Source of the DNA: Alentia gelatinosa | Taxonomy: Eukaryota; Annelida; Polychaeta; Phyllodocida; Polynoidae | Direction: 5' to 3' | NCBI GenBank assembly: GCA_950022655.1 | Contig: OX465579.1 | Coordinates: 78,503,193-78,567,192 of the forward strand | Length of the DNA: 64,000 nt | In this document: positions 1 through 13,600 of the stretch, piece by piece | Layout of the letters: every line of letters begins with the position of its first letter | Numbering within the stretch: position 1 is the stretch's first letter | Made by a program: the position numbers and the translations under genes | Notes under the pieces: model-generated | Databases searched by the model: none | What the model saw: the letters and a program-made list of their open reading frames with translations, nothing else | What the model was told of the DNA's origin: nothing

Positions 1-1503
1 ATACAACCACTTTTATCTGAAACCAGTCTATATTGTATTTATTATCCACCTTTTCCTGACAAGTGAGGTACCCATATTAGTTCAGTCTAGGTGCGCACTA
101 TTTTTTCATACACACTATTTTCCATATACACCCCCAGGAGCATACAACATATCTGTATGCTCCGGGTATGTAGATACACGTTCCCCATGTGTTTTCGACG
201 GACACTTTGTAATAGGTGGATAATAGAGGTCCTGCTCCACGAGACTTGCCATGAATCCAGCCCCATCAGGCATCTGCCACATGTTCATAGTGTACCAACC
301 AAAAGTTTTATCATTCTATCGTGATACAGCTGCTGTCCTTGAGTGTGTGACCTGCTCCACCGCACCCATGTCTACAATCTAGTTAACAAGTCTGCTGTGG
401 CCTGTTACTATCAAGTGTGAATAGTAAGCTGAATGACTGACTCCAAGACTTTGTCCCGTTACAAGCTTTATTGCTGGTGCTACTGCAATGTGCTACACTA
501 GTCGGACTGACAAGAGTACATCAAGATCAAGGTTATATGCTGGCTCTGTATTTACCGTGTGGGGGCGACCATGTCGATCGTGACCATGGGTCACCTCCAG
601 CAGCCTATTACGTAGAGCCAGCATGATCAAATAGGCCAAGGGGTGTGTTTCACATACGGATAATTTTGGACATAACAGGTCATACTGCCAGTCCAGTGGA
701 GCAGGCCAATTAGACTGCCACACTGTGTAATCTGCCGGTTTAACCAGCATTAGCAGGTAATGATATCAGAATTTATTAGATTTAAGATGGAATAATAGAG
801 CATCCTTCAAATCTATAAATTTTAGAATATTTCTTTGTTTTTTCACGACATCATTATATAAATGTTCAGTACGTGGCTAGGTCTGGTTTGAGGGGCAGCT
901 ACCGCTTGAATGAGCTCGATGTCTGTTATCGGCTACGTCATCGGAACCGTTCGATTGTGACGACAGCAGCGTAATCATAGCGATTTGCTTGGTGTCAGTT
1001 GTTGACAAATCGGTTTGTGAGTCACAAATTGGGTTTGTCATGTGTTGTCATGGTTAGGGCATGACAACTACAGCGGTTTCATCCTAGGGAATCTTCAGGC
1101 TGCACTGATGGAGACTGATTACAAAGATAAAGTATATCTAGATAATCAGATGACCAAATAAGCGACCCTGTCAACATGTTGTGACAGGTGAATAAACCTG
1201 ACTTTCAATTCTGTGTTTGAATAGGGTAAGATGGGTTTATATGGGTGAATCCAAGGGCGTTTTCACACTTTATTAATGTTTACAAACCAAGGTGGATGTT
1301 CACATTTTAAATATTAGTGAGTTTAATATTAATCGAACGGTTTACGCTGGTTCGTGTCGATCCAACGTGGTGAGACAGTAAAGAGATTTCCCGATCGTAA
1401 CATGGAATAAAAAAATTCAAAAAAAAAAAAAAAAATCATTATATAAAAATAATATTTACCATGGTTAATTTCAAGATAACAGTCAATGATTGACTTTACT
1501 TAC
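1..1503. other. Non-coding 3' flank or last intron of the ABCB9-like gene
   Basis: No coding region can be supported here. The ABCB9-like gene on the minus strand should end with a short exon of about 25-35 codons after its exon at 1504-1614, but I could not recognise one in this stretch, so it is probably outside the window. There is an A-rich run near 1409-1435. Short ORFs here show no family resemblance. Confidence 0.5.
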
Positions 1504-1614
1504 CTTTCCCTTGTTGATGACAATGATGCGGTTTGCCCGTTCTACAGTACTGAGTCGATGGGCGACAATTATCACAGTTCGGCCTTTAAAGTTGTTATAA
1601 ATGGCTTCTTGCAC
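1504..1614 (-). CDS. ABCB9: ABCB9-like exon 11 (H-loop)
   Basis: 111 nt in phase 0, acceptor ATAG at 1615-1616, donor GTAAGT at 1502-1503. It encodes [20 protein letters not shown] with the H-loop histidine. The presence of a donor shows that at least one more coding exon follows. Confidence 0.9.
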
Positions 1615-4600
1615 CTATCAATGCAGAGTTAAACACCAACTTAATCTCACTTACATAGATTGAATGGCCTTTTTCAAATGCATTTGGTAGCTTTTCATTA
1701 CGGTATTTTGGTTGCCCAACAAGATATTTGCAAATACATTGCTTACATCACTAGTGTGCATTTCTTTTTTTTCCTATTTTTTATTAGCGTGCATTTCATG
1801 GTAGTTAGATAAGCACAGCATATTCATGATAAATATGCAATATACTGCTGATGTAATATACTACTATAATCAGTAGTGAAAAAATGATGGTGACCTCTAA
1901 TTTCAAAACATAGACACAATATTTGTATATTTTTTTCTATTTTTTACTCTGGCCCAGTAACGTAACTTTCTACATTTCCTCATGCCAATAGTACTACACA
2001 TCATATTTATAGTTCAATATCTACAAGGTTACTTAATGACGCTAAATCTATTCTGAGAGTTGAGACAAATTTTTTTTGATTTAGCTATTTAAAGTGCAAC
2101 TCTGGCCCTCGACCGTAACTTCCTTTACCATCTGTCAAATTCATGTGAATTTATTTTGCTTTAGGGGCTATGGCAGGAGGTACTTACAACGTGCTCAGAC
2201 TCTGAGTCAAGAGCGCTCGTTGCCTCATCCAGAAGTAGCACAGAAGGTTTTCGTATCAAGGCACGTGCAATCGCTACCCTCTGTTTCTGGCCTCCTGTGT
2301 TAATGAAAATAAGATAATGATCACTCAACACAAACAAAGAGGTGGGGGATTTTGCAATGAAAGAATAGACACAAGTCCCAGGAGGAAATTAATGATGAGG
2401 ATAAAACTGACATACATGTATTGACTTCAATTTATATATAAAAACCATATTTACAACCATTTCTTTCTTTCTATAAAAACTGCACATTGTAGGGTAAAAT
2501 TTTGATTAAAGAATCTATTTTATTTGCATTAAGATTGGTATCCCATCGAATTGAAAAGCTGTGTGGATCTTACCTGACAACTGCAGGCCCTTTTCTCCTG
2601 TCTGTGTGTCATACTTGTCCTTCATCTCGGAGATGAAGTCGTGTGCATTGGCTTGCTTAGCCGCTGCCTCCACCTGGTCAGGGGTGATGCCCTCCAAGCC
2701 GTACATAATGTTCTCTTTCACTGACCGAGCATACAGTACAGGCTCCTGTCCTACGAGTGATACCTAACAGCAAACAAGTGTTGTGGAAATGTAGGAATGT
2801 GTCCATGACAATACAATCCACACCATTAGCATCACAGCTTATGCCACAAAGATTTTACATGGATTCAGTTGTGTAGAAATTAGCCTGGATGTGTGTGTCC
2901 TTGCCTTTGTGATATAATTTCAAATATGCACCTGTTACCGAGAATACAGCAGTGTAAAATAACAATATATTTAGAGTCAGCAACAAATGCAATCAACTAC
3001 AGATGGGTATGCAAGTAGAATCTCTCATGGAAAATGATGTGTTGTTTTCAGACCATTCTGGAATTAACTTGTTACGAAGATCTCCTGTGATTTATTTTGG
3101 AAATGAGTCAGAATTTTTATTGTATATTTGTATCATTGAATGGTAATTTAACTTGGACAATATAATAAGTGAATTATAACTATACATTATTAAAACATAC
3201 TAATTACCTTAGTATGAAGAAACTTGTGGTCATAATCTTGGATTGGTATCCCATCTAGTAACACTTGTCCAGAGTCAGTCTCGTAGAAATGTTCGAGCAG
3301 GCTGACAATAGTGCTCTTGCCGCCACCACTCGGTCCTACCAGTGCTACCACCTCACCCGGTGACACACTGAAACTCACATTCTGAAAACAAGCAGAGAAT
3401 AACATCAAATACACAGAATATGTAGCCAATATCCTTTTGAATTATATTTTGTCTATGGTTTGGTGAGAGCAAGCCTTTGGCAGGATACTGTAATGCTATA
3501 CATTGGCTGTGCACTTATATATATGTACATACTTACTGTCCAACATCTGGATGAATGATGAGTTAAGTTCAGCAGGTTTTCGATGCTTCAGGACAAAATA
3601 AATAAGTGCTGCCTCACACAAGACTAAGCACAACAATACCCACCAGTTCATTAAACTGACACTGGCTGCCCAGTATTAAAAGTAGCCTGAACCAATCAGA
3701 CCAGGGGTCAGGCGAGTACAAGGTTACTACCTAGTTGAAGGTCCTAGCTCAGAAGCAGTCGAGCTTACTTCACCAATCTTCCCACACTCCAGGTAGATAT
3801 ATGATACCTATGTATCGCGAGACTGGATTAAACAGAAGAAACTATATATTACCTTTAGGACGGGGTTGTCTGGCCGGGAGGCATATGTGAAGCACACGAC
3901 TTTGAACTCCAGCGTCCCTTCCAGAGTCTCGGGTGCAAGTTTTCCTGACTCGTTACAGATGACCGGCTTCCGGTCGAGGAATTCAAACACTTTCTCTGAT
4001 GCACCAACAGCTTGCATTAAGCCTGTGTATACATTGGCGATGGTCTGTAACAGCCAAAATCCAATATTTATAAAATTGCAAATAATTTGAAACAAGCACA
4101 ACTCAACAGCTGCCCAAATTGGTTTGGTGTTTTGATTGTTTGTTTGCTTGGTTTGATTTTACGTCCAGTCAACCATTCTAGGTCCTTTCCAGACTTTATC
4201 AAGGTTCTTTTACACCACTAGGGTGGTGGTCGAATCTATGTGATGAATTCAGGTAGAAACCTCACCCCTACACATTTACCGAGGTGAGAGTTATTTTACT
4301 TCCAACACCACATAGACATGGTATGAGAAGGATGGCCTTTGTTATAGCAGTAAATCTACCACTTGGTTTGGTGATTGGCTTTTTATTAGTGATGCAGCAG
4401 TTACAACGTTTCGGCAGTACAGTTGCCTTTTTCAAGTATCAAATTTATAAAATTGTCCACATGTTGGAGTGCACTTTATGTCAGTAAATGCTTCCAGTTT
4501 TGAATCTTCTTCATTAATCTTAGTTTTGGATAATGCAGCTACAACATTCAGCCTGGGATACTGACTTCATATATTATCAGGTAAATATTACCATTCAAAC

Positions 4601-7600
4601 CAGAAACACAGCTCTGGAAACTGTTATAGAAGAGATCTCCTAGAAACGAGCATGTAATTTAGATAATGAACCTCTGCTCTGCCTTCCAAATATAAATTAC
4701 TACAAAAATATGTAGTTTCAGTTTATGCTGGCAATGATGGTAAGTTTTTCGCCTGTATGTTTAAGTAATGCTCTATCTTCCCTATATTTACATAGAACGA
4801 CCTGACCATGCTGTACATGCTACAAAACGAGATGGGGAATTGTTGGTTTTACAAAACGAGGCCCTTGGCCAAGTTCGGTAAATAACATCAATTCCCATCG
4901 AGTTTTGTAGCATGTACAAGCATAGTAGGTCGTTCTATATTTATCATATACCCAAAGTTAATAAAATCTTACCATATATTGGCATAGATGACATGTCTAT
5001 GTGAAAGCTCACACACTGCTTATGTTTCAACGTGTTCAGTATAACAGTGTACTGCACAGGGTTTAGTATACAATTTATACTGCACAGGGAGCAGCAGCAG
5101 TGCGTATTTATCAAATATACTGCATGGGTATATAGTAAAATACAATACATTTGAAGTATAAGTGATTGCTCATGATACTAAGTCTCTACTTCCTACATAC
5201 CAACTTCAGACCAGCTGCACTAGAATTTTAGTTCTAGCCGACCAAGTCTTGAAATTCTTTACTTACCTCAAGGCAGTATCCGAGTTGCATCTGATAGAGG
5301 ATGAATGATACAAGATGGCCACCGCTCAGCTGGCCAAGCAGTACCAAGTGTCCACCATAGTACAGAGTCGCCACCACCAACGCCAGCGCGAAGAACTGAG
5401 ATGACGACAACATATACAGTAAATTGATGATCTATATGATGAATACTTGGATGGCAAATAGGAATGGGCACATTTTTTTGTTTCATAAACACAATTTTGC
5501 AACTGCAACTACACTATTTTTTAAGTCATCATTATTACAAATAATAAATAGCAACGTACTAACTCTACAATAAACACTCAAATCATACCATTTCATTTCT
5601 TCATTTCACCTTTTTTATCAAGATATATTGGCGATCTAGACCTGCTTATCATAATTCATTGGAAAACCATAACAGCAAACTACAGAAATGATTTAAAACT
5701 ATATTCCAACAGAAATAACTCCAGAATTTTATTTCATGAGGACTAAACCTATGGTCTTGCTCAAACACTTTGTCAATGAAAACACTCACGTCACTGCACC
5801 ACATGTATCCAGCATAGGCCACCGACTCTTTGACCTTGAGTTTGTAAGTGACCTTGAGCCTTTCGGCATAACGACCAGTCTCACACAGCTCATTGGCAAA
5901 ACTGCGGACAGTGCGGATGGATGAGCAGGCCTCCTCGGCCACCTCGTTAACCTTGGCCAATGAATCTTGCACCTCTTTCGATAAATTCTGCATCAGGTAG
6001 AAATCAATGATAAAATTCGCTATAGATTTAGCTGGTTTTCTTTATATTGCATTGTAAAACTCCTGAAAATATTGTCATAGAGGAAGGGAGGTACAGGAGT
6101 CTAATTGAACAAATTGGATGTTAAACTACCCATACAAACAAAATTATAAAGAATTATGATATATCCAGCTATTTATGTTACTGAAACAACAGAACATTAA
6201 GATATAGCATTGTATAGTTTTAACCATGTTTTGTTTTTGTTTACCTTGTAAAACTCTCCATATATTTCAGAGACTCCCATCAGAAGAGGAAGTCCAATAA
6301 CGGAGACCATAGTGAGTCGCCACGACAGTTTGATCATGAAGACCGCAGTCCCAACTAAATAAACCAATAAACGAAATCACAGAGTGAGTATTTACTTCAG
6401 ATGTTTTCTTTTGTTGCTGATGGTCCTGTTCCACCAGGCTGACTATGAATTTGACACCGTTGGGCTTCTGCCAAACATGCTTATAGCGTACAAACCCACA
6501 GGCCTGCGGGGGGAAAGATCAATGGCCAGTGCAGTTAATCGAATTTCGAGGGTATATAAAGATAAGAATTGATGTCATGAATGTGTATGGCATGCTCTGG
6601 TGCTCAAATTCTGCCCAAACTACCGAAACTGTCAGAATTTTAAGTCTCCGCTCACAGGTTTGTGGTTTCCGGGTATCGCCGGCGACATCCACTGCAGTAT
6701 AGGGGGTGATGCGGTCGACGCGGGTGCCGTGAACTCATCAAACCTATTGGCCAGCTGTGCAGTTCCAGCCAGCAAAACCTAATAAATCAGTTTTTGCCAG
6801 GTGGGAGAAATCCTTCCAGGCTAGTGAGATTATTTAGACCAGATGGGACACCCGGTACAAAACCTAGCTGGTGGGACAGCGTGGATCAAACTCTACCAAG
6901 AGCGGATTTCACATGGCAACCAAGACCCGGCGCCTGCTGGAACCACTGGTAAGCTGTTCCACCAAGCAGGTCTTCACCAGCTCTAAGGCAGATCTGCTGA
7001 CAAACACTGTGTGGTTGGTGTACAGGCGCCGGCCTGGGGTAGCGCCTAGTTGGTGGAACACACGCTTTCAATAAGCTGCACAGAAGCTGCTGGCAAATAT
7101 TTATAGGTTCCCCTTCCATAAAGGTGGATGGATGTGTCCAGAAGCCAAAATTGGCATTTCGTCAGTTGGCAAGGGGCTAGAATGCTATATTCTAACATGA
7201 CATTAAATATGTTACTGAAGCAATCACTGTGTTAAAAGTTGTTCTGTTTTCAAATAAATTTGTTTTTAAGATGAACCACATACCGACTTGAATGAGGCTG
7301 CGTAGGAAAATGTTGGTGTTGAGAGCCAGCGCCTCACACATTGTTGTCGTGTCTGATGTCAGTCGTGACGTTATCTCGCCCGTGAGTGTGACGTCATAGA
7401 AGGCCACTTCCTGTTGCATCAGGGTGCTGAACAGATAATTGCAGACCCGCACTTGGAAGCGCGCCATGCTCAACTTGAAGCAGCCTCCGCGCAGGTCCGC
7501 TGCGATGGAGCTTGGTGGTTGGAGAAAAGCACATAGATGAAGGTCACAGGATGCATGGAATATAGATGTAACAGAGTGTGGAAGGTACAGCATATCTGTC

Positions 7601-10600
7601 ATGATCAAAAAGAAAATGATTGGGTATTGGGCTAGAATTGTGGGTGGGAAGAGTACTAAATTATCTCGGAGAATGTATGAGTTTGCTACAACATGTGAAA
7701 ACGTAGAGTTCAAGTGGCTCACTCATGTAAAACAAATTCTCAATGAGTGTGGGATGACCCATGTATGGCATGATCAGCAACAAATATTTTCAGAAAAAAC
7801 AAATAGCAGAATTGAATGGTTAAAAAAATCAGTAGAATTATGTTTAAAAGACCAGTTCACACAACAATGGCATAGTGATGTTGCTGAACATAGATCCTGC
7901 ATTTTGTACAAGGAATTCAAAGATGATTTTAAACTTGAAAAATACTTAATAGAACTACCAGAAGCGAACAGAGTAGCTTTAACAAAGCTGCGTACAGGTA
8001 GCAACAGACTGCAAAAAAAAAGGGCAAGGTATATCAAGAAAGGTAAAGCTACAGAAGAAGAGCTACTGCTATGTCATATGTGTGAACTAGGTGTGATTGG
8101 TGATGAATACCACTTAATGTTTGAATGCCAAAATGTGAAAATAGTACAATACCGTCAGAAATTTCTAAGAGATCACAGTATGAACCCAAATATGTATACA
8201 CTTATAACATGGCTACAATCAACTGACTACAAATTATTGCATAGTGTAAGCCAATTCCTTAGGAGGACACTACCCCTACTTTAACCCATTCACGGCGGGT
8301 GATGCCATATGGCATCAACTGTGCTGGGGCGGGTGATGCCATATGGCAACAACCGTGCTGGTTGCCATATGGCATCATTTTCTTAAATTTGCAAAATTAC
8401 GTTTTTGTGGAATAAAATCGGAAATATTGGATTTATAATCATGAAATTTTCACAGAATATAGATGCAATACACAGCTAATGATTCTGGGTGAAATAGGTA
8501 ATAAGATTAATGATCGCATATTTCATCATATCCTAAACTAGAGAACTATTACAATAGGCCTGAGACCTCCCGCCCTCTGGCGGTATACATTGTCACTAGT
8601 ACCCGCCATTTACCACATACTTATGCCACAGATACCCGCCCTTAAAGGGTTAAGTAAAGATCTGAGTTGTATTTTCATGTATTTACATGTTACATTGTAG
8701 TTATATAATGCATTGTAGTTATATATTGTATTTTCATGTAGGCCTATTTACATATTGCATTGTAGTTGACAAGGACAACTATAGCTTTATATTGAACTCT
8801 TCTTCTACTGTCATTACTATGCTCCAAGCTGTTTGTAACACAGTCTGAGTCAAAAAACACAATAAAAGAAACAAATTTTTCGACAAAAAAAACCCAGGGC
8901 CATATCAAAATAATGGTGCTCCCTCGTAGCATGCGGCTGCATCAAAGTCAAGGTGCACCCTAGATTGGCCACCACCTCTGTCTCTGAAGTTGGTCAGGTC
9001 CAATCTTTTTCTAGCCAGAGAACTCAATACAAATATCTCACAGCATGGTACACTTTTGGGACATTGTGGAATATAAACTATGAAAACTCACTACAAAGCA
9101 TTATCAACCTAGCTAATTGATAACAAAGTCTAACTTCATGGTCTCTTTGTCAAAATACATGTAAACAAAAAATGAAATAATATTATGGATAAGGGGCTGC
9201 TAGAGTACTGCAATCTCCAACCACCAAAATGGCCTGTTGTGAAAGAGACTACCACAATAAAAGATCTGCTGGAAGAATGATTCACTCTTCCAGCAGAGAT
9301 TTTGAATCTGGTAGTAAGAAGATCAGCTAGGCGAGTGAAAGTCAAGGTGGCTCAGATCGGACTCCACCAGAGCCACCTGGACGCCTTTTTTTTCCTACAT
9401 GCGTTTCAATTATTATTTTCTAGGTTGAATCAGTTGTTGTCAGAATTACATTGCAACCACGTCCAACTTAATTCTAGGCCAAACCTGATCCTTTAAATCT
9501 TATTTAAGAAGAATACATGCCGTAAATGCTGATTCCAGCAGCACACCTTTTTGGGGGGTTGCATCTTGCTGGATTGTACTAAATCTTGTAAGATGATTGT
9601 GAAGCCCCAACTATTGCTCATGAGGTGCTCTTCCACCACTGCGATCAACCAAGGCAGGCTCACACAATTCATCCCGACTTAGTGAATCGGCTTAGATCTG
9701 TGCGCGTCCGGGTAGCATCAGCACTTTATTCTTAGTTTATTAATTAAGAAAAAAAAAAAGAGGATAATTCTATGGTCCAAAATATTGGAAATTTCACCCA
9801 CTGTTAAATCTATTGGGTACGGGATAGAGAAGGGTGAGTTTCCAAAAATTGTGCTTACGTGCTTTAGGGTTGGCCCAGAAGGAATGTTTTCTTTTTATGG
9901 AACTATTTTTAAAGAATTTTTACACCCCAGAAAATGCTGAAGAATCCTAGGCCTGTGATATAGTTCTGGTGGTACTATGCTTTTGGCATGGAAACAAGGT
10001 GTCCTAACACTTAATTGTAGAGTTCGGACAAGCTTACTGTAAATTTATCAAATACAGAAACAGAATACTCACAGACTAAACATTATCCAGTCTGAAATGT
10101 ATGCATACAACAAACTGTGTGACTAAGGATCTAAATAAATATCTAAATGTGCACCGGTATAAAAGTGAGAGACACTGACAAAAGATCTACGCATGTTTTC
10201 GAGAAAAGACTTGTACTAAGATTATATAATGAGTGAGTGCAGCCAGAGGTCGTGAAATCCTGGACAAGACTGACAATACATTTCTAGAGATATGCTACTC
10301 GTATATCGCTTGGAAGCTACCAAAAATAAACTTTTATTAGTAAAAAGAAAAAATAAGCTTACAATGTTTAGTGTACGAGGCTGAGATGTCTGCCTCCAGA
10401 AAAAAAAAACACAAAAAAAAACCACTTGACATAGGGGTCAGATTTTTGAAACCTGCTAAATTCTGCTATGATCATGGGATAAAACATGCAAAAATTTTTT
10501 TTAAATAACACTTCTTTTTATATTTTATGTTATCCACCTACTAAGTACCTTCCAGAAAAACATTATTGCAACAAAATCAGATGAATGGTTTAGATTTGAG

Positions 10601-13600
10601 AGCCTTTTGAAGTTGTGTAAAATACTGCAGTTTGTCCAGGCCCCTAAATATTTGAAATTTCAAGAAATGTTATAAATGCTTATAACTTAAGAAAGACTAA
10701 TATTATATGGTGACACACATTATATTTTACCCAGAATACCTTTATCATATATTAGATTTAAAAGAAAAGCTGGGCAACACAGGGGTGTCGGACAACACGA
10801 GGGGTGTCGGACAACACGTTAATAGAATTGCTCAGAACAATGACAAAAATAAAATTTGAGGCTATAATCCTTTATATCTTTAATGATGTGATTTAACAAA
10901 GCACACCACTCAATTACTGATAAAAAACAATCCCAAAATCATAACTTATATCACAGCATGTTGTCCGACACCCCGGGGTGTCGGACAACACGTTTTCAGT
11001 TTTTGAACCCTAAAAAGTAAAAAAAAATTATTTCGAAAAAAATCAACCTGGGTATTTATGAGTGGTAGGGGTTCTTAACATAATCAGGGATATTTGTTAT
11101 TCCATTATAATTATTAGTTCTTTTATACATCCTTTAGAAATATGTGGTCCAACACACCATTTTTTGGAAAAATATCATCATGGGATCATAATGTTCTGAT
11201 ATCAGAATGGAAAATCCGATTGTGTTGAAACTTTCAGGTATCACAGCCACGATTCTTGTCAGCATTGTACAATAAAGGAAAATTAATTTCTCTCAATATA
11301 TTTCATTAGTATTGTCCACTGAAAGTCGGGGTGTTGAACAACATGCTCTATGGGTCTCTATGTTGGAAAATTTGAAGGTCCTAGATATTTTTCACCATTT
11401 AAATATTTTTGCAATCTTTTACCAATTTTCAAAATTATATTGTCTACACTTCTCATGACATATGCTTTAAACATGTTAATAAATACAATTGGCTCAAAAT
11501 TGTGTCTCCCAGATTTTGAACAAAGTGAAAATCACTAGAAAATCACAGTTTTTGTTGGTTTTCAGAAGGAAAAATTCCTCAGAGCTCTACAAAACCCTAT
11601 GTTGGAAAGAAAGACTATCAAAAGATGCACCAAATAATTTCATTTTTACATTGATGAGATACGTTTATACAACATGAACCTTGAATAAGCTTATTTTGGC
11701 AATTTAGCAGTTTTCAAAAATCCGACCCATAGGCTTGTTTTGACTTAGATGGTGATTATGTGAGTATTTATCTTGCTATAGAGAGCGCAGTTATGACAAT
11801 GATGATGAATTTTATGTCAGAGAAGGACATGGCACATGTTAGTGTAACAGAAATGGCTTGCCATAGTCACTCCCCCTCATCCCCTCTCCATATATGGTCA
11901 TGCCCACTCAGTGCTGCCCTCTACAACCCCTATATAGGGGCATCCTGAATCATTTCTGACTAGGATGGTCACAACTCACAGGTATTGGTACAACAGAAAC
12001 GTTCTGATTTGTGCCAGTACTACAGACTTGTGACCTCTCACCCTGATTTCTATAGGTAAGTGTGCTGGTTCCATTATCATTGCTATAATTGTCTTATTAT
12101 CACTGCTTGTATTGTCACTTGAATACAGAGATCTATATTAATATATTCATGTGTTTTGTTCCTCTGTTTCCTCTGTACAGAACAGGCTCAGAACCCAAAC
12201 TATTGTCTAAACTATTCTAGACCTATTTCGGCAGCTACCATCATAAATTCCCTCCCCTAAACCTGTTCTGTTACAACTGGTGGCAGCGGTGGGATAGCCA
12301 TTATTTGGCTATTCCTACTTTTCTTTCAGTGGCTACTTGCTCTGAGCACGTGGTGACAGGCCAAGGATCAGATCCTGCTTTGTTCATCAGTCCCCACGTG
12401 GTCTACAGTACTGGGTCCTCCCACCTATCCATAGTTTGCTTGGAGCTAGGTTGTTCTCTTAGACTGAATAATTCATATAATTCTTTTGCTTTTGATATAA
12501 GGGCCTCAGAATTCTCGAATCATCTACTGGGATTTTCCGTTTATATTGTATGTATTTATCTCTTAATCTATCCTGAAGATCGTCCAAAGTTGGTCCCATA
12601 TAAGGGCCTGGGTGAATATTATTAGTATAATACACGTTTCTGTCTTTTTGTTTTAATTCCACTCAATGCAATGTTCTGGACAAACTGATATTCTGAACAT
12701 GTGAGTTGATGAATGCCTATTCCGTTCTCTGAGCATGTGGTGAGCGACTTAACACGTGGTCCTGTAATCAAGTCTCTAGCCTAAGTAGCTCAGAATACTT
12801 TAGCCATGTGATTCCCAGTTCACAACTCACATAATTCAGTAGAAGACAACTATCACTTCCCTTATCAGTACTGTATATATATCTTGAGAGAGTAAATTTT
12901 CTATATTCCAAATTTGTTCATTAGCCCTATTCTTTAGATAGGACCACGTGGTATCTAAGTAATTCAACAGTCATTCCTACATCATAGTGGAATCAGTACT
13001 AAGTGATTTCTCAGTCTTTCATCACAAGGATCTATACATTCTTACATCTTCTGTATTTGTGTATATTAGTGGATTTCCACCTGATTTAAGGAATTTAATC
13101 CCAATGTTAGGCCTTTGTGTCCATCCCGTGAAAAGTGTCTCTTTTCACCATTAATTCTGGACAATACAGTATATATTCTGTCAGGCTGGAGTCCTCTGCT
13201 TTGAATGTAAAAGCCTCAGTATTCCGAAATTGCCCACTGTGATTTAAATAATTTGTGTATCAGATATCTCACATACACTGAGCACATGGGGAGCTATTCA
13301 ACAGGTGGCCCTGTCATCAAATCCTTCTCCACGCAGCTGAGCCTGCTCTGGCCATGTGGTCCCAGTGATATTAGTGATTTATCAGTCATTTCACCACGAG
13401 ACTCTGTACATGTTTCTTACATGACTTTTTGTATGTGTATATTACTGGTGATTTCATCTGATCAGTATATTTAGGCTGCAGTCCTAATTTTATGAATGTG
13501 TAAAAAGTGCCCACGTGGTCTCCAGTACATAGATCACAATCAGAAATCAGTAGAATCTAATTTTCCTTATTCTAATAACATTTCATATAGTTATTCCTCT

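Noticed and set aside
493..750. 85-codon minus-strand ORF as last ABCB9 exon
   Set aside because: It shows no resemblance to the expected C-terminal tail and lacks a suitable acceptor in phase 0.
7192..7722. A 176-codon minus-strand ORF covering exon 3
   Set aside because: Only the part from 7284 to 7510 is transporter coding sequence; the N-terminal extension is antisense LINE sequence and intron read-through, and a good acceptor at 7511-7512 restores the frame from exon 2.
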